DNA of 5,127 nt from Ignavibacteriaceae bacterium (GTDB lineage: Bacteria; Bacteroidota; Ignavibacteria; Ignavibacteriales; Ignavibacteriaceae). Positions 1-5,127 of this stretch are shown piece by piece; the first letter of the stretch is position 1, and each line of letters starts with the position of its first letter. The position numbers were made by a program, and so were the translations under genes. The notes under the pieces were generated by a model. That model ran no database searches. It was not told the DNA's origin and worked only from the letters and a program-made list of their open reading frames with translations. The stretch lies in contig JANWIS010000067.1 in assembly GCA_025449775.1 (NCBI GenBank), positions 1 through 5,127 of the forward strand, written 5' to 3'.

Positions 1-80
1 CGTTTAACAAAATAGCCAAGTGCAACAAGTAAGAATACAGGCGCAACTACATTGCCGGTGAAAATTATATTGTCAATCAA
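1..80 (-). CDS. Partial membrane protein, probable AEC-family (auxin efflux carrier/malate permease-like) transporter, N-terminus only
   Basis: An open frame runs off the left edge of the window. From a TTG at 80-78 it reads LIDNIIFTGNVVAPVFLLVA followed by LGYFVKR, 27 residues with the first read as Met. This is one hydrophobic helix ending in Lys-Arg, and the pattern 'N-x-V-x-x-P-V-F-L-L-x-A-L-G-Y-F' resembles the first segment of AEC-family permeases. No ATG lies upstream in frame before a stop at 104-102, so TTG is the best start. It is preceded by a purine-rich AGAGAG about 6 nt upstream and overlaps the thioesterase TGA stop by 4 nt, which suggests translational coupling. Identification rests on the N-terminus alone; another inner-membrane protein is possible. 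Confidence 0.55.
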   Translation of the reverse strand, partial: MIDNIIFTGNVVAPVFLLVALGYFVK

Positions 81-508
81 CTTAAGCTCTCTGTTTTTGA
101 TTTAAATTTTACGGGAACAGGAACAACTTTTTTATTTTTATAATCGAAGAAAACAATACCGGTTTTTGCCAATGCAATTTCCTTTTTGTCATTTAGATTT
201 GAAATCCTGTAAACAAAATCGCAGCCTACGCTTGAAAAATCCATTACACCAATTTCGATTAGAAGTTCATCACCGTAAAAACTTTCGGCTTTGTACTGAA
301 TTACAGCATCACTCATAATAATTCCATTGCCTTCAATATCTTTTTCAGAATAGCTGAGATGTTTCAGAAATCTTACTCTTGCTTCGTGAATAATCGAAAG
401 TAATGAATCGTTTCCAAGATGTCCTCCGTAATTGATGTCTGTAATTCTGACCGGAATTTCAGTTTTGAAAATGAATTTTTGTGGAAGTTCAATTTTGATG
501 CGGGACAT
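77..508 (-). CDS. Acyl-CoA thioesterase-like protein, hot-dog fold (4HBT superfamily)
   Basis: This 143-residue protein has the usual length of a single hot-dog domain. Near the N-terminus, residues 21-46 read R-I-T-D-I-N-Y-G-G-H-L-G-N-D and then H-E-A-R-V-R-F. This matches the 4HBT pattern of Asp (D24), a Gly-His-x-x-Asn turn (H30, N33) and a helix carrying E42, as in YbgC/FatA-like thioesterases. D24 takes the place of the usual catalytic Asp. The rest alternates beta strands, ending in a basic, proline-containing tail. The family hydrolyses acyl-CoA or acyl-ACP thioesters in the cytoplasm; the substrate cannot be told from sequence. It is divergent from the 651-995 gene and overlaps the next minus-strand gene by 4 nt, so the two are probably co-transcribed. 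No clear Shine-Dalgarno sequence precedes the ATG; the upstream stretch is A/T only. Some relatives are annotated as thioesterases without biochemical proof. Confidence 0.85.
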   Translation of the reverse strand: MSRIKIELPQKFIFKTEIPVRITDINYGGHLGNDSLLSIIHEARVRFLKHLSYSEKDIEGNGIIMSDAVIQYKAESFYGDELLIEIGVMDFSSVGCDFVYRISNLNDKKEIALAKTGIVFFDYKNKKVVPVPVKFKSKTESLS

Positions 509-650
509 AAATTATAATTAAAAGTTATATCTAAACTTAATGAATAATTTTAATTTTGGAGAAGGAGCATTTCATTAGTGAATTCCCTAAAATAATACAT
601 TGCTATTGAAAAGATGAATAACTAAAATTCAATTAAAAGTTGAGGAAATT
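509..650. promoter_or_regulatory. Divergent intergenic region with start signals for two opposed genes
   Basis: This 142-bp, very A/T-rich gap separates the minus-strand thioesterase from the plus-strand small exported protein, so it should carry promoters for both. On the plus side GAGGA at 642-646 is a good ribosome binding site 4 nt before the ATG at 651. On the minus side a TATAAT-like word (516-511) sits only about 3 nt from the ATG, too close to be a convincing -10 unless the mRNA is nearly leaderless. A second purine run, GGAGAAGGAG at 558-567, precedes only a five-codon frame. No convincing -35/-10 pair or operator was identified. Confidence 0.4.
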
Positions 651-995
651 ATGAAACTCTCCGGTTGTCTTACCATCATCATTTTAGTTTCTATATATAT
701 TTTTCCGCAGGAAAAAACCGAACAGGATATTGATGTTGCATATCAGAATGCAAAGAAGGGAGTTTATTGGGCTTTGTCTAATATTCCCGGCAAGAAAATG
801 AAGCTTGAGAATGATCTTATTGCTGAAGATAAATTATATTCTTCGGTTAAAATATTTAAAGAAGTTAACGGAGTGAAAGTAGTTTCAATTGGTTATCATC
901 AGACTAATGAAGTCCAGATTATTATTTACAAATCGTATGATATTTTGAAGACTGAAGGATATAATGTTCCAATTTCAGGTTTGGAAGGGGAATAG
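651..995 (+). CDS. Small putative exported protein of unknown function
   Basis: This protein of 114 residues matches no family I recognise. Residues 1-19 look like a signal peptide or N-terminal anchor: Lys2, then a hydrophobic run (LTIIILVSIYIF) ending at Pro-Gln, with a charged mature part after it. The only Cys (C6) lies before the hydrophobic run, so it is not a lipobox. The mature part is mixed alpha/beta, with a likely helix around residues 26-43 (IDVAYQNAKKGVYWALSNIP), then alternating strands (SSVKIFKEVNGVKVVSIGY, NEVQIIIYKSY). A GAGGA ribosome binding site lies 4 nt before the ATG, and coding style matches the neighbours, so it is probably a real gene. It stands alone on this strand and its stop is 5 bp from the stop of the convergent rrf2 gene, with no hairpin terminator between them. 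It would be periplasmic or membrane-anchored; its role is unknown. Confidence 0.7.
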   Translation: MKLSGCLTIIILVSIYIFPQEKTEQDIDVAYQNAKKGVYWALSNIPGKKMKLENDLIAEDKLYSSVKIFKEVNGVKVVSIGYHQTNEVQIIIYKSYDILKTEGYNVPISGLEGE

Positions 996-1000
996 CGAAA

Positions 1001-1480
1001 TTAATTTTTATTGTATTTTGTTTCCAGCTCTTCTGCAAAAGAGTTTGCAAGTGAAGCAACATCCTGTTCTTTTCCAAGAAGGTCTTGTAAAGTAAATTTG
1101 TTTAGCACACCATCAATCATATTCTGAATTGTTTTCCAGAGCGAACGAATGCTGCAGTCAATCGTGTTTGTGCAAATATTTTCTATACCGGCATGCATCT
1201 CACAAAACCCCGATTCGAATAATTTTCCTCCCAAAGTTGTCAGCACCTCGCTGACAAAAATTTTGTTCGCAGGTTTGCTAAGCTTGTAACCGCCGGTTTG
1301 TCCGCGAGCACTTTCAATAAAACCAGCAAGCCGTAAGACTCTTAATATCTTTGCAACATTTGCTGACGATAAACCTTCAATCTCACTGAGTTCGGGAATT
1401 GTAAGACCGGTCGGTGAATCGCTTTTAGCAATTCTAAGTAATAATCTTAAACCGTATTCTTCTTGTGCGCTGAATTTCAT
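1001..1480 (-). CDS. Rrf2-family transcriptional regulator, probable Fe-S-sensing SUF regulator
   Basis: This 159-residue protein is a typical Rrf2 (IscR/NsrR/RsrR) regulator. The N-terminus MKFSAQEEYGLRLLLRIA is the classic Rrf2 start and fixes the initiation codon. A winged helix-turn-helix follows: TIPELSEIEGLSSANVAKIL at residues 27-46 holds the recognition helix, and ARGQTGGYKLSKP (58-70) is the wing. Three Cys follow at C93, C103 and C109 (C-x9-C-x5-C), where IscR and NsrR carry cluster-binding Cys spaced C-x5-C-x5-C, so cluster binding is likely but the first spacing is longer. A basic/aromatic segment (SIRSLWKTI) follows as in relatives, then a helical dimerisation tail. It is the last gene of the SUF cluster, 50 bp after the bacilliredoxin stop. 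No Shine-Dalgarno precedes its ATG, and the space is filled by a palindrome. By family analogy it may control the SUF operon; the target is not shown by this sequence. Confidence 0.9.
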   Translation of the reverse strand: MKFSAQEEYGLRLLLRIAKSDSPTGLTIPELSEIEGLSSANVAKILRVLRLAGFIESARGQTGGYKLSKPANKIFVSEVLTTLGGKLFESGFCEMHAGIENICTNTIDCSIRSLWKTIQNMIDGVLNKFTLQDLLGKEQDVASLANSFAEELETKYNKN

Positions 1481-1490
1481 AAATAATTTT

Positions 1491-1521
1491 GTGTCATACT
1501 GAGCTTGTCGAAGTATGACAC
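1491..1521. repeat. REP-like perfect palindrome between the bacilliredoxin and rrf2 genes
   Basis: Two perfect 10-bp arms, GTGTCATACT (1491-1500) and AGTATGACAC (1512-1521), flank the 11-nt loop GAGCTTGTCGA. The core, CTTCGACAAGCTCAG on the minus strand, matches in my memory a very common extragenic palindrome in Bacteroidetes-related and other bacterial genomes (REP-like elements, often moved by RAYT transposases). It fills most of the 50-bp gap between the two genes and ends 10 nt before the rrf2 ATG. There is no T-tract after the hairpin on the minus strand, so it is not a standard rho-independent terminator. In mRNA it could form a hairpin that slows decay or limits rrf2 translation. No second copy is present in this window. 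Confidence 0.75.
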
Positions 1522-1530
1522 TTTAAATGA

Positions 1531-2064
1531 TTATCCCTGGTACAGAGGAATTTTCGATCCGCAGGATTTTGCATGCAATACTTTTGTAAAATGTTCCTGT
1601 GGAATTGATGGTCCCTGTTTTGTACAATGTTGATTGAATATTTTTCTCCAATACTCGGAAATTTGCTGAGCCATATGCCCTTCAATTTCGTGTCTGTGCA
1701 TAAAATGGATAATCTCTCCGTTTTTAAATAATGCAACACTCGGTGAAGATGCCGGATAGTTAGCAATCAGTTCTCTTATTTTTTCAACAGCATCTCTTTC
1801 CTGTCCGGCAAATCCGGTATACAGTTTATCCGGTATAACATCATTCTGTAAAGCAAGTGATATTCCGGGTCTTGCACTTCCGGCTGCACATCCGCAAACT
1901 GAGTTTATCATTACAAGTACAGTTTTACCATCATTAACATTGATCGCTTTTTCTGCATCCTCCGGTGAAAGCAATTCTGTGAATCCGACTGCAACTAACT
2001 CGTCTCTCATCGGTTGAACTGCATTCTGATCATACATTGGTTGTCTTGAACTTATGTTAAACAT
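1531..2064 (-). CDS. Bacilliredoxin, BrxA/BrxB (YphP/YqiW, DUF1094) family, with C-terminal extension
   Basis: This 177-residue thioredoxin-fold protein carries the family's active site, NSVCGCAAGSARPG, at residues 54-67, with C57 and C59 forming the Cys-Gly-Cys motif. Further family signatures are the start PMYDQNAVQPMRDEL (9-23), ASSPSVALFKNGEIIHFMHRHEIEGH (105-130) and the end helix YWRKIFNQHC (138-147). Bacilliredoxins remove bacillithiol from S-bacillithiolated cytoplasmic proteins. The known Bacillus proteins are about 145 residues and stop near the Cys equivalent to C147. Here about 30 residues follow (148-177), including a second extra Cys in AKSCGSKIPLYQG (C168). Its place directly after the SUF genes suggests it protects or recycles thiols of the Fe-S assembly machinery, or of proteins receiving clusters. 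That also hints that the cell makes bacillithiol or an N-methyl relative, which cannot be checked here. The start is well supported by a strong ribosome binding site. Confidence 0.9.
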   Translation of the reverse strand: MFNISSRQPMYDQNAVQPMRDELVAVGFTELLSPEDAEKAINVNDGKTVLVMINSVCGCAAGSARPGISLALQNDVIPDKLYTGFAGQERDAVEKIRELIANYPASSPSVALFKNGEIIHFMHRHEIEGHMAQQISEYWRKIFNQHCTKQGPSIPQEHFTKVLHAKSCGSKIPLYQG

Positions 2065-2070
2065 TTTTTA

Positions 2071-2076
2071 CTCCTC
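2071..2076 (-). promoter_or_regulatory. Strong Shine-Dalgarno site of the bacilliredoxin gene
   Basis: GAGGAG on the minus strand lies 6 nt before the ATG at 2064. It is the clearest ribosome binding site of the minus-strand genes and supports this start. It suggests the gene is translated independently rather than by coupling to the sufT-like gene 69 bp upstream. Confidence 0.75.
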
Positions 2077-2097
2077 ATTTTAAATTTTAATATTTCT

Positions 2098-2116
2098 ACT
2101 TTTACTTTTTACTTTT
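2098..2116 (-). repeat. Short tandem AAAAGT(A) tract in the sufT-bacilliredoxin spacer
   Basis: Three head-to-tail units, ACTTTT, ACTTTTT and ACTTTT on the plus strand, read as an A/G-only run on the transcribed strand. They lie in the 69-bp spacer (2065-2133), the longest gap between genes of this operon. The rest of the spacer is A/T-rich with no hairpin. It could be simple slippage sequence, or unstructured leader that keeps the downstream ribosome binding site open. No promoter could be recognised with confidence. Confidence 0.45.
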
Positions 2117-2133
2117 GAATTTTGATTTTCTTC

Positions 2134-2454
2134 TCACATAAATCCCAATTCTACTTTTGCAACTTCAGACATCATATCTTTATCCCAAGGTGGACTCCAT
2201 ACAATCTGGACTTTGGCGTCATTCACACCCTGAACTCCTTTTACCTTGGCTTCAACTTCCGGTGGAAGTGTTCCTGCAACAGGACAAGCAGGCGAAGTCA
2301 ATGTCATTTTAAGTTTAACATTTGCATCATCATCGATTGCGATTTCATATATTAATCCAAGTTCAAAAATATCAACCGGGATTTCTGGATCGTAGCAGGT
2401 TTTCAATGTCTGAATTATTTTTTCTTCAAGTTCTTTTTTATTTAGTTCAGCCAT
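2134..2454 (-). CDS. sufT: SufT-like DUF59/MIP18-family Fe-S assembly protein
   Basis: From the ATG at 2454 the protein has 106 residues, the usual size of single-domain DUF59 proteins. It shows the family signatures CYDPEIPVDIFELGLIYEI (residues 20-38), MTLTSPACPVAG (50-61, with the conserved Cys C57) and WSPPWDKDMMSEVAKVELG (86-104). DUF59 proteins are related to eukaryotic CIA2/MIP18. Bacterial SufT helps Fe-S protein maturation, especially when cluster demand is high; the exact chemistry is unsettled. A GTG at 2475-2473 would add seven residues (MIVREIK) and overlap the sufU stop as GTGA. I prefer the ATG because homologues normally begin near MAELNKKELEEKI and a purine-rich AAGAGAA stretch lies just upstream, but coupling through the GTG cannot be excluded. 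It follows sufU directly and belongs to the same operon. Confidence 0.9.
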   Translation of the reverse strand: MAELNKKELEEKIIQTLKTCYDPEIPVDIFELGLIYEIAIDDDANVKLKMTLTSPACPVAGTLPPEVEAKVKGVQGVNDAKVQIVWSPPWDKDMMSEVAKVELGFM

Positions 2455-2471
2455 TTTTATTTCTCTTACAA

Positions 2472-2927
2472 TCACTCTGTTGTAACTTTTACTGTTTTGT
2501 TATTCAATGCATTGATCATAGTATGCCATGCAAGTGAAGCACATTTTACTCGTACGGGAAATTCCTGAACTCCTGCAAACACAGCCAGCTTACCAAGCTC
2601 ATCCGTATCAGGTTTTTCTCCAAGCTTTCCGGTTACGAGATCATGAAATTTTTCAAAAAGTTTTTCTGCTTCTTCTTTTCTCTTTCCTTTTAAAACGGAT
2701 GTCATCAATGAAGCCGATGCTTTTGATATAGCACATCCTTCGCCTTTAAATGAAATATCATCTACAACACCATCAGTGATGTTCATATACACATCAATCC
2801 GATCACCGCAAAGAGGATTATAACCTTCAGCATGACGTGTTGCGTTCTCAATCACCCTGAAGTTTTTAGGACTTTTATTATGATCTAAAATTACCTGCTG
2901 GTAAAGTTCTTTTAATTCAGAATCCAT
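2472..2927 (-). CDS. sufU: SufU, zinc-dependent sulfur acceptor (IscU-like) of the SUF system
   Basis: This 151-residue protein is an IscU-fold protein of the SufU type. The start MDSELKELYQQVILDHNKSP (1-20) is characteristic. Metal ligands are visible as C40 and D42 in NPLCGDRIDV, C65 in GEGCAISKASASLM, and C129 in RVKCASLAW; they match B. subtilis SufU C41, D43, C66 and C128. The long segment between C65 and C129 includes the insertion that separates SufU from IscU, and the IscU Leu-Pro-Pro-Val-Lys motif and its His are absent (FPVRVKC here). SufU binds zinc and takes persulfide sulfur from SufS by zinc ligand exchange, and so acts mainly as a sulfur transferase rather than a scaffold. Its ATG shares one base with the sufS TAA (TAATG), typical of tight coupling. 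Confidence 0.95.
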   Translation of the reverse strand: MDSELKELYQQVILDHNKSPKNFRVIENATRHAEGYNPLCGDRIDVYMNITDGVVDDISFKGEGCAISKASASLMTSVLKGKRKEEAEKLFEKFHDLVTGKLGEKPDTDELGKLAVFAGVQEFPVRVKCASLAWHTMINALNNKTVKVTTE

Positions 2928-4189
2928 TATCCGAAAACCTTAATTGTTTTTTTTAATCCGTTCACAAGCACATCAATTTCTTCTTTTGTATTATACATTG
3001 CGAAAGATGCTCTTGAAGTTGCAGGAATATTAAATCTCTGCATCAATGGCTGAGTACAGTGATGTCCGGTTCTAATTGCAACGCCTTCAAAGTCTAACAA
3101 AGTTCCAATGTCATGAGGATGAATATTTTCCAGCACGAATGAAAGTACTCCGGCTTTTTCTTTTGCATCTCCGATTATTTTTAATCCGGGAATTTCAGAA
3201 ACCTGTTTTGTTGAATATTCCAATAGAGAAGTTTCGTGTTCAATAATATTCTCTATTCCGATATTCGATACATATTCAATCGCAGCACCAAGTCCGATTG
3301 CCCCGGCAATATCAGGAGTTCCGGCTTCGAATTTATGCGGGAGTTCGTTGTAAGTTGTTTCTTCAAAAGTTACTTTTGAAATCATATCTCCACCGCCCAT
3401 ATATGGAGGCATCGCATCAAGCAATTCAACTTTTCCATAAAGAGCACCAATACCGGTTGGTCCATAAATTTTATGCCCGGAGAATGCAAGAAAATCACAA
3501 TCAAGATCCTGAACATCAACCTTTAAATGATTTACAGCTTGTGCACCATCCAATAACACCGGGATGTTGAACTGGTGAGCATAATTAATAATTCTTTTTA
3601 CCGGGTTGATTGTCCCTAATGAGTTGGAGACATAAACGACTGAAATAAATTTAGTTTTCTCATTTACAAGCTTTTCAAACTCTTTAAAAATCAATTCACC
3701 ATTATCATTAATTGGAATTATTCTGAGCTTAGCATTTTTTTCTTTGCAAAGAAGCTGCCATGGAACGATGTTGGAATGATGTTCCATGTGAGAAATTATT
3801 ATCTCATCACCTTCTTTTATATTCGCTCTTCCGTAAGAACTGGCAACAAGGTTAATTGCTTCAGTAGTTCCTCTGGTAAAAATTATCTGGTTTTTTCCGA
3901 GAGCATTAATGAACTGCTTGATCTGAATTCTTGCTCTTTCGTAAGCTTCAGTTGCAGTCTGACTCAGAGCATGAACACCACGATGAATATTCGAATTCAT
4001 TGTCGTGTAATATTCATTAATTTTATTTATTACGAATTCAGGTTTCTGCGTAGTTGCTGCATTATCAAGATAAACAAGATTTTTATTGTGAACTTTTTTC
4101 CTGAGGATAGGAAAATCTTCACGTATCTTATTCACATCAAAATATTTTTTTGAAACAGTAACTGCTGTTTCAGTTTCGGTGTTTATCAT
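2927..4189 (-). CDS. sufS: SufS, group II cysteine desulfurase (PLP enzyme)
   Basis: SufS converts L-cysteine to L-alanine and a protein-bound persulfide, the sulfur source for Fe-S assembly. The 420 residues align without visible gaps to E. coli SufS (406) with 14 extra N-terminal residues, so key residues shift by 14. These are H137 over the PLP ring (MEHHSN), D214 and Q217 (LLDGAQ), the Schiff-base Lys K240 (SGHKIYGPTG), R373, the persulfide Cys C378 (RTGHHCTQPLM) and R393. LDNAATTQKP (41-50) and FEAGTPDIAGAIGLG are further signatures. H359 in HPHD, 19 residues before C378, matches B. subtilis SufS H342, which swaps onto the SufU zinc; this fits the adjacent sufU. The ATG lies 4 bp after the sufD stop, with a weak AAAGA ribosome site inside the sufD end. 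All catalytic residues are intact, so it should be active. Confidence 0.97.
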   Translation of the reverse strand: MINTETETAVTVSKKYFDVNKIREDFPILRKKVHNKNLVYLDNAATTQKPEFVINKINEYYTTMNSNIHRGVHALSQTATEAYERARIQIKQFINALGKNQIIFTRGTTEAINLVASSYGRANIKEGDEIIISHMEHHSNIVPWQLLCKEKNAKLRIIPINDNGELIFKEFEKLVNEKTKFISVVYVSNSLGTINPVKRIINYAHQFNIPVLLDGAQAVNHLKVDVQDLDCDFLAFSGHKIYGPTGIGALYGKVELLDAMPPYMGGGDMISKVTFEETTYNELPHKFEAGTPDIAGAIGLGAAIEYVSNIGIENIIEHETSLLEYSTKQVSEIPGLKIIGDAKEKAGVLSFVLENIHPHDIGTLLDFEGVAIRTGHHCTQPLMQRFNIPATSRASFAMYNTKEEIDVLVNGLKKTIKVFG

Positions 4190-4193
4190 TTCT

Positions 4194-5127
4194 TTACTGA
4201 TTGAATTTTTCAGTTATTATTTTTTCTATGTAATTTCTTACCGAATCAATTTTAATCGAAGTGACAACATCGCTTGCAAATGCATGAAGAAGCATTGCTC
4301 TAACAGTTTCTTCACCAATTCCTCTTGTCTTCAAATAAAATTCAGCATCTTCATCCATCTGTCCGATTGTTGCACCGTGAGAACATTTAACATCGTCAGC
4401 AAAAATTTCAAGCTGCGGTTTTGTATTTACTAATGCTTCATCCGAAAGGAGAACATTATTATTTTCCTGGAAGGCATTGGTTTTTTGTGCATCTTTTCTG
4501 ACAATAACTTTCCCGTTAAAAACTCCGCGCGATTTACCATCAAGAATTCCTTTGTAATGCTCGTGACTGTTGCAATGAGGTTTTGCATGATCGATTAATG
4601 TATGAGCATCAAAGAGTTGATTGCTGTCAATCATAAACAATCCATTCAAAGTACATTCACCGCCTTCATCATTAAATCTAGCATTGAATTCATTCCTGGA
4701 AAGTTCAGCACCTGTAGAAATAAAATGAGAAGAGAAATTACTGTTTCTTTCCTGGTCAATTTCCATTCTTGCAATGTGAAATGATTTTTTACTTTCTTCC
4801 TGAAGTTTTATGTGATCAACGACCGCGTTTTCTTCTGCAACAATTTCGGTTACCGTGTTTGTAAAATGAATGCTTTCTTCATTACTCACATAGTGTTCGA
4901 TGATAGTTACCTGAGAATTTTTTTCAGCAACAAAAAGATTTCTCGGCTGAGTCAATAATTTTTCATTTACAGAATCTGTAATAAAAATTATGTGAATTGA
5001 TTCCTCTACGATCATTCCCTCAGGAACATGAACGAAAGCTCCATCCTCAGTAAAAGCAGTACTAAGTGCAGTGAAAATATGTTTTTGGTTATCAGCATAA
5101 TTGCCGAAATGTTTCAGTAAAACTATA
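4194..5127 (-). CDS. sufD: SufD, SUF scaffold complex subunit (5' end missing)
   Basis: The frame stays open to the right edge, so this is a fragment of 310 residues lacking roughly the first 100 or more of a protein usually 420-450 long. The ATG at 5015 is internal. Upstream of it, in frame, the typical SufB/SufD segment FTALSTAFTEDGAFVHVPEG is seen, continuing into IVEESIHIIFI. The middle is the right-handed beta-helix common to SufB and SufD (CTLNGLFMIDSNQLFDAHTL, HEHYKGILDGKSRGVFNGKV). The C-terminal signature DDVKCSHGATIGQMDEDAEF (codons near 4395-4336) contains the His matching E. coli SufD H360, which takes part in cluster assembly with SufB; it lies 60 residues from the end, as expected. 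FYLKTRGI and a helical tail finish the protein. SufD works with SufB and the ATPase SufC in the SufBCD scaffold; those genes are expected just beyond the window. It is the first visible gene of the operon. Confidence 0.95.
   Translation of the reverse strand, partial: IVLLKHFGNYADNQKHIFTALSTAFTEDGAFVHVPEGMIVEESIHIIFITDSVNEKLLTQPRNLFVAEKNSQVTIIEHYVSNEESIHFTNTVTEIVAEENAVVDHIKLQEESKKSFHIARMEIDQERNSNFSSHFISTGAELSRNEFNARFNDEGGECTLNGLFMIDSNQLFDAHTLIDHAKPHCNSHEHYKGILDGKSRGVFNGKVIVRKDAQKTNAFQENNNVLLSDEALVNTKPQLEIFADDVKCSHGATIGQMDEDAEFYLKTRGIGEETVRAMLLHAFASDVVTSIKIDSVRNYIEKIITEKFNQ

Noticed and set aside
519..540. AAGTT / AACTT inverted repeat as an operator in the divergent region
   Set aside because: The arms are only 5 bp in an almost pure A/T region, so chance is likely.
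558..595. Tiny leader ORF behind GGAGAAGGAG
   Set aside because: The GTG at 578 gives only five codons before a stop and no attenuator-like hairpin follows; probably chance.
1491..1521. Palindrome as a rho-independent terminator of the suf operon
   Set aside because: The stem is only moderately G+C-rich and is followed on the minus strand by AAAATTATTT, not a T-tract.
1494..1766. 90-residue minus-strand open frame overlapping the bacilliredoxin gene and the palindrome
   Set aside because: It lies in a different frame of a well-supported bacilliredoxin gene, shows no domain-like pattern and ends inside the palindrome; it is a shadow.
3776..4153. 125-residue plus-strand open frame opposite sufS
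   Set aside because: It is antisense to an intact sufS with all catalytic residues, rich in Phe/Ile/Ser/Asn as expected from the reverse of an A/T-rich gene, and has no convincing ribosome site.
5013..5015. ATG at 5015 as the sufD start
   Set aside because: The frame continues upstream to the window edge with clear SufB/SufD family residues, so this Met is internal.

Overview
The window is about 37% G+C by eye and almost fully coding. It looks like a Gram-negative member of the Bacteroidetes/Chlorobi/Ignavibacteria group, most likely an Ignavibacteria-type genome. This is inferred from protein character, the SUF gene order, the bacilliredoxin inside the Fe-S operon, and a common extragenic palindrome. 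It is not a proven assignment.

Right two thirds (about 5127 down to 1001, minus strand): the 3' part of a SUF iron-sulfur cluster assembly operon. In transcription order it holds sufD (5' end outside the window), sufS, sufU, a sufT-like DUF59/MIP18 gene, a bacilliredoxin (BrxA/BrxB, YphP/YqiW family), and an Rrf2-family regulator with three Cys. sufD to sufT are joined by junctions of 4 bp or less, or by an 18-19 bp gap or overlap at the uncertain sufT start. The bacilliredoxin follows after a 69-bp A/G-rich spacer (on the coding strand) with a strong ribosome binding site. The regulator follows after a 50-bp spacer that is mostly a perfect REP-like palindrome. SufS (PLP cysteine desulfurase) would mobilise sulfur and SufU would accept it. 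SufD, with SufB and SufC presumably just off the right edge, would form the scaffold. SufT would help maturation or transfer, the bacilliredoxin would reduce bacillithiol-type mixed disulfides, and the Rrf2 protein may sense Fe-S status.

Left third: a plus-strand gene (651-995) for a small putative exported protein of unknown function converges on the Rrf2 gene with only 5 bp between stops. Divergent from it, on the minus strand, is a hot-dog-fold acyl-CoA thioesterase-like gene (508-77). Its stop codon overlaps an apparent TTG start of a membrane protein cut by the left edge (80-1), whose N-terminus resembles AEC-family transporters.

No RNA gene, CRISPR array, transposase or phage gene was seen. 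I found no wholly new system. The most notable points are the two-cysteine C-terminal extension on the operon-encoded bacilliredoxin, the REP-like palindrome directly in front of the regulator gene, and the unusual cysteine spacing of that regulator.
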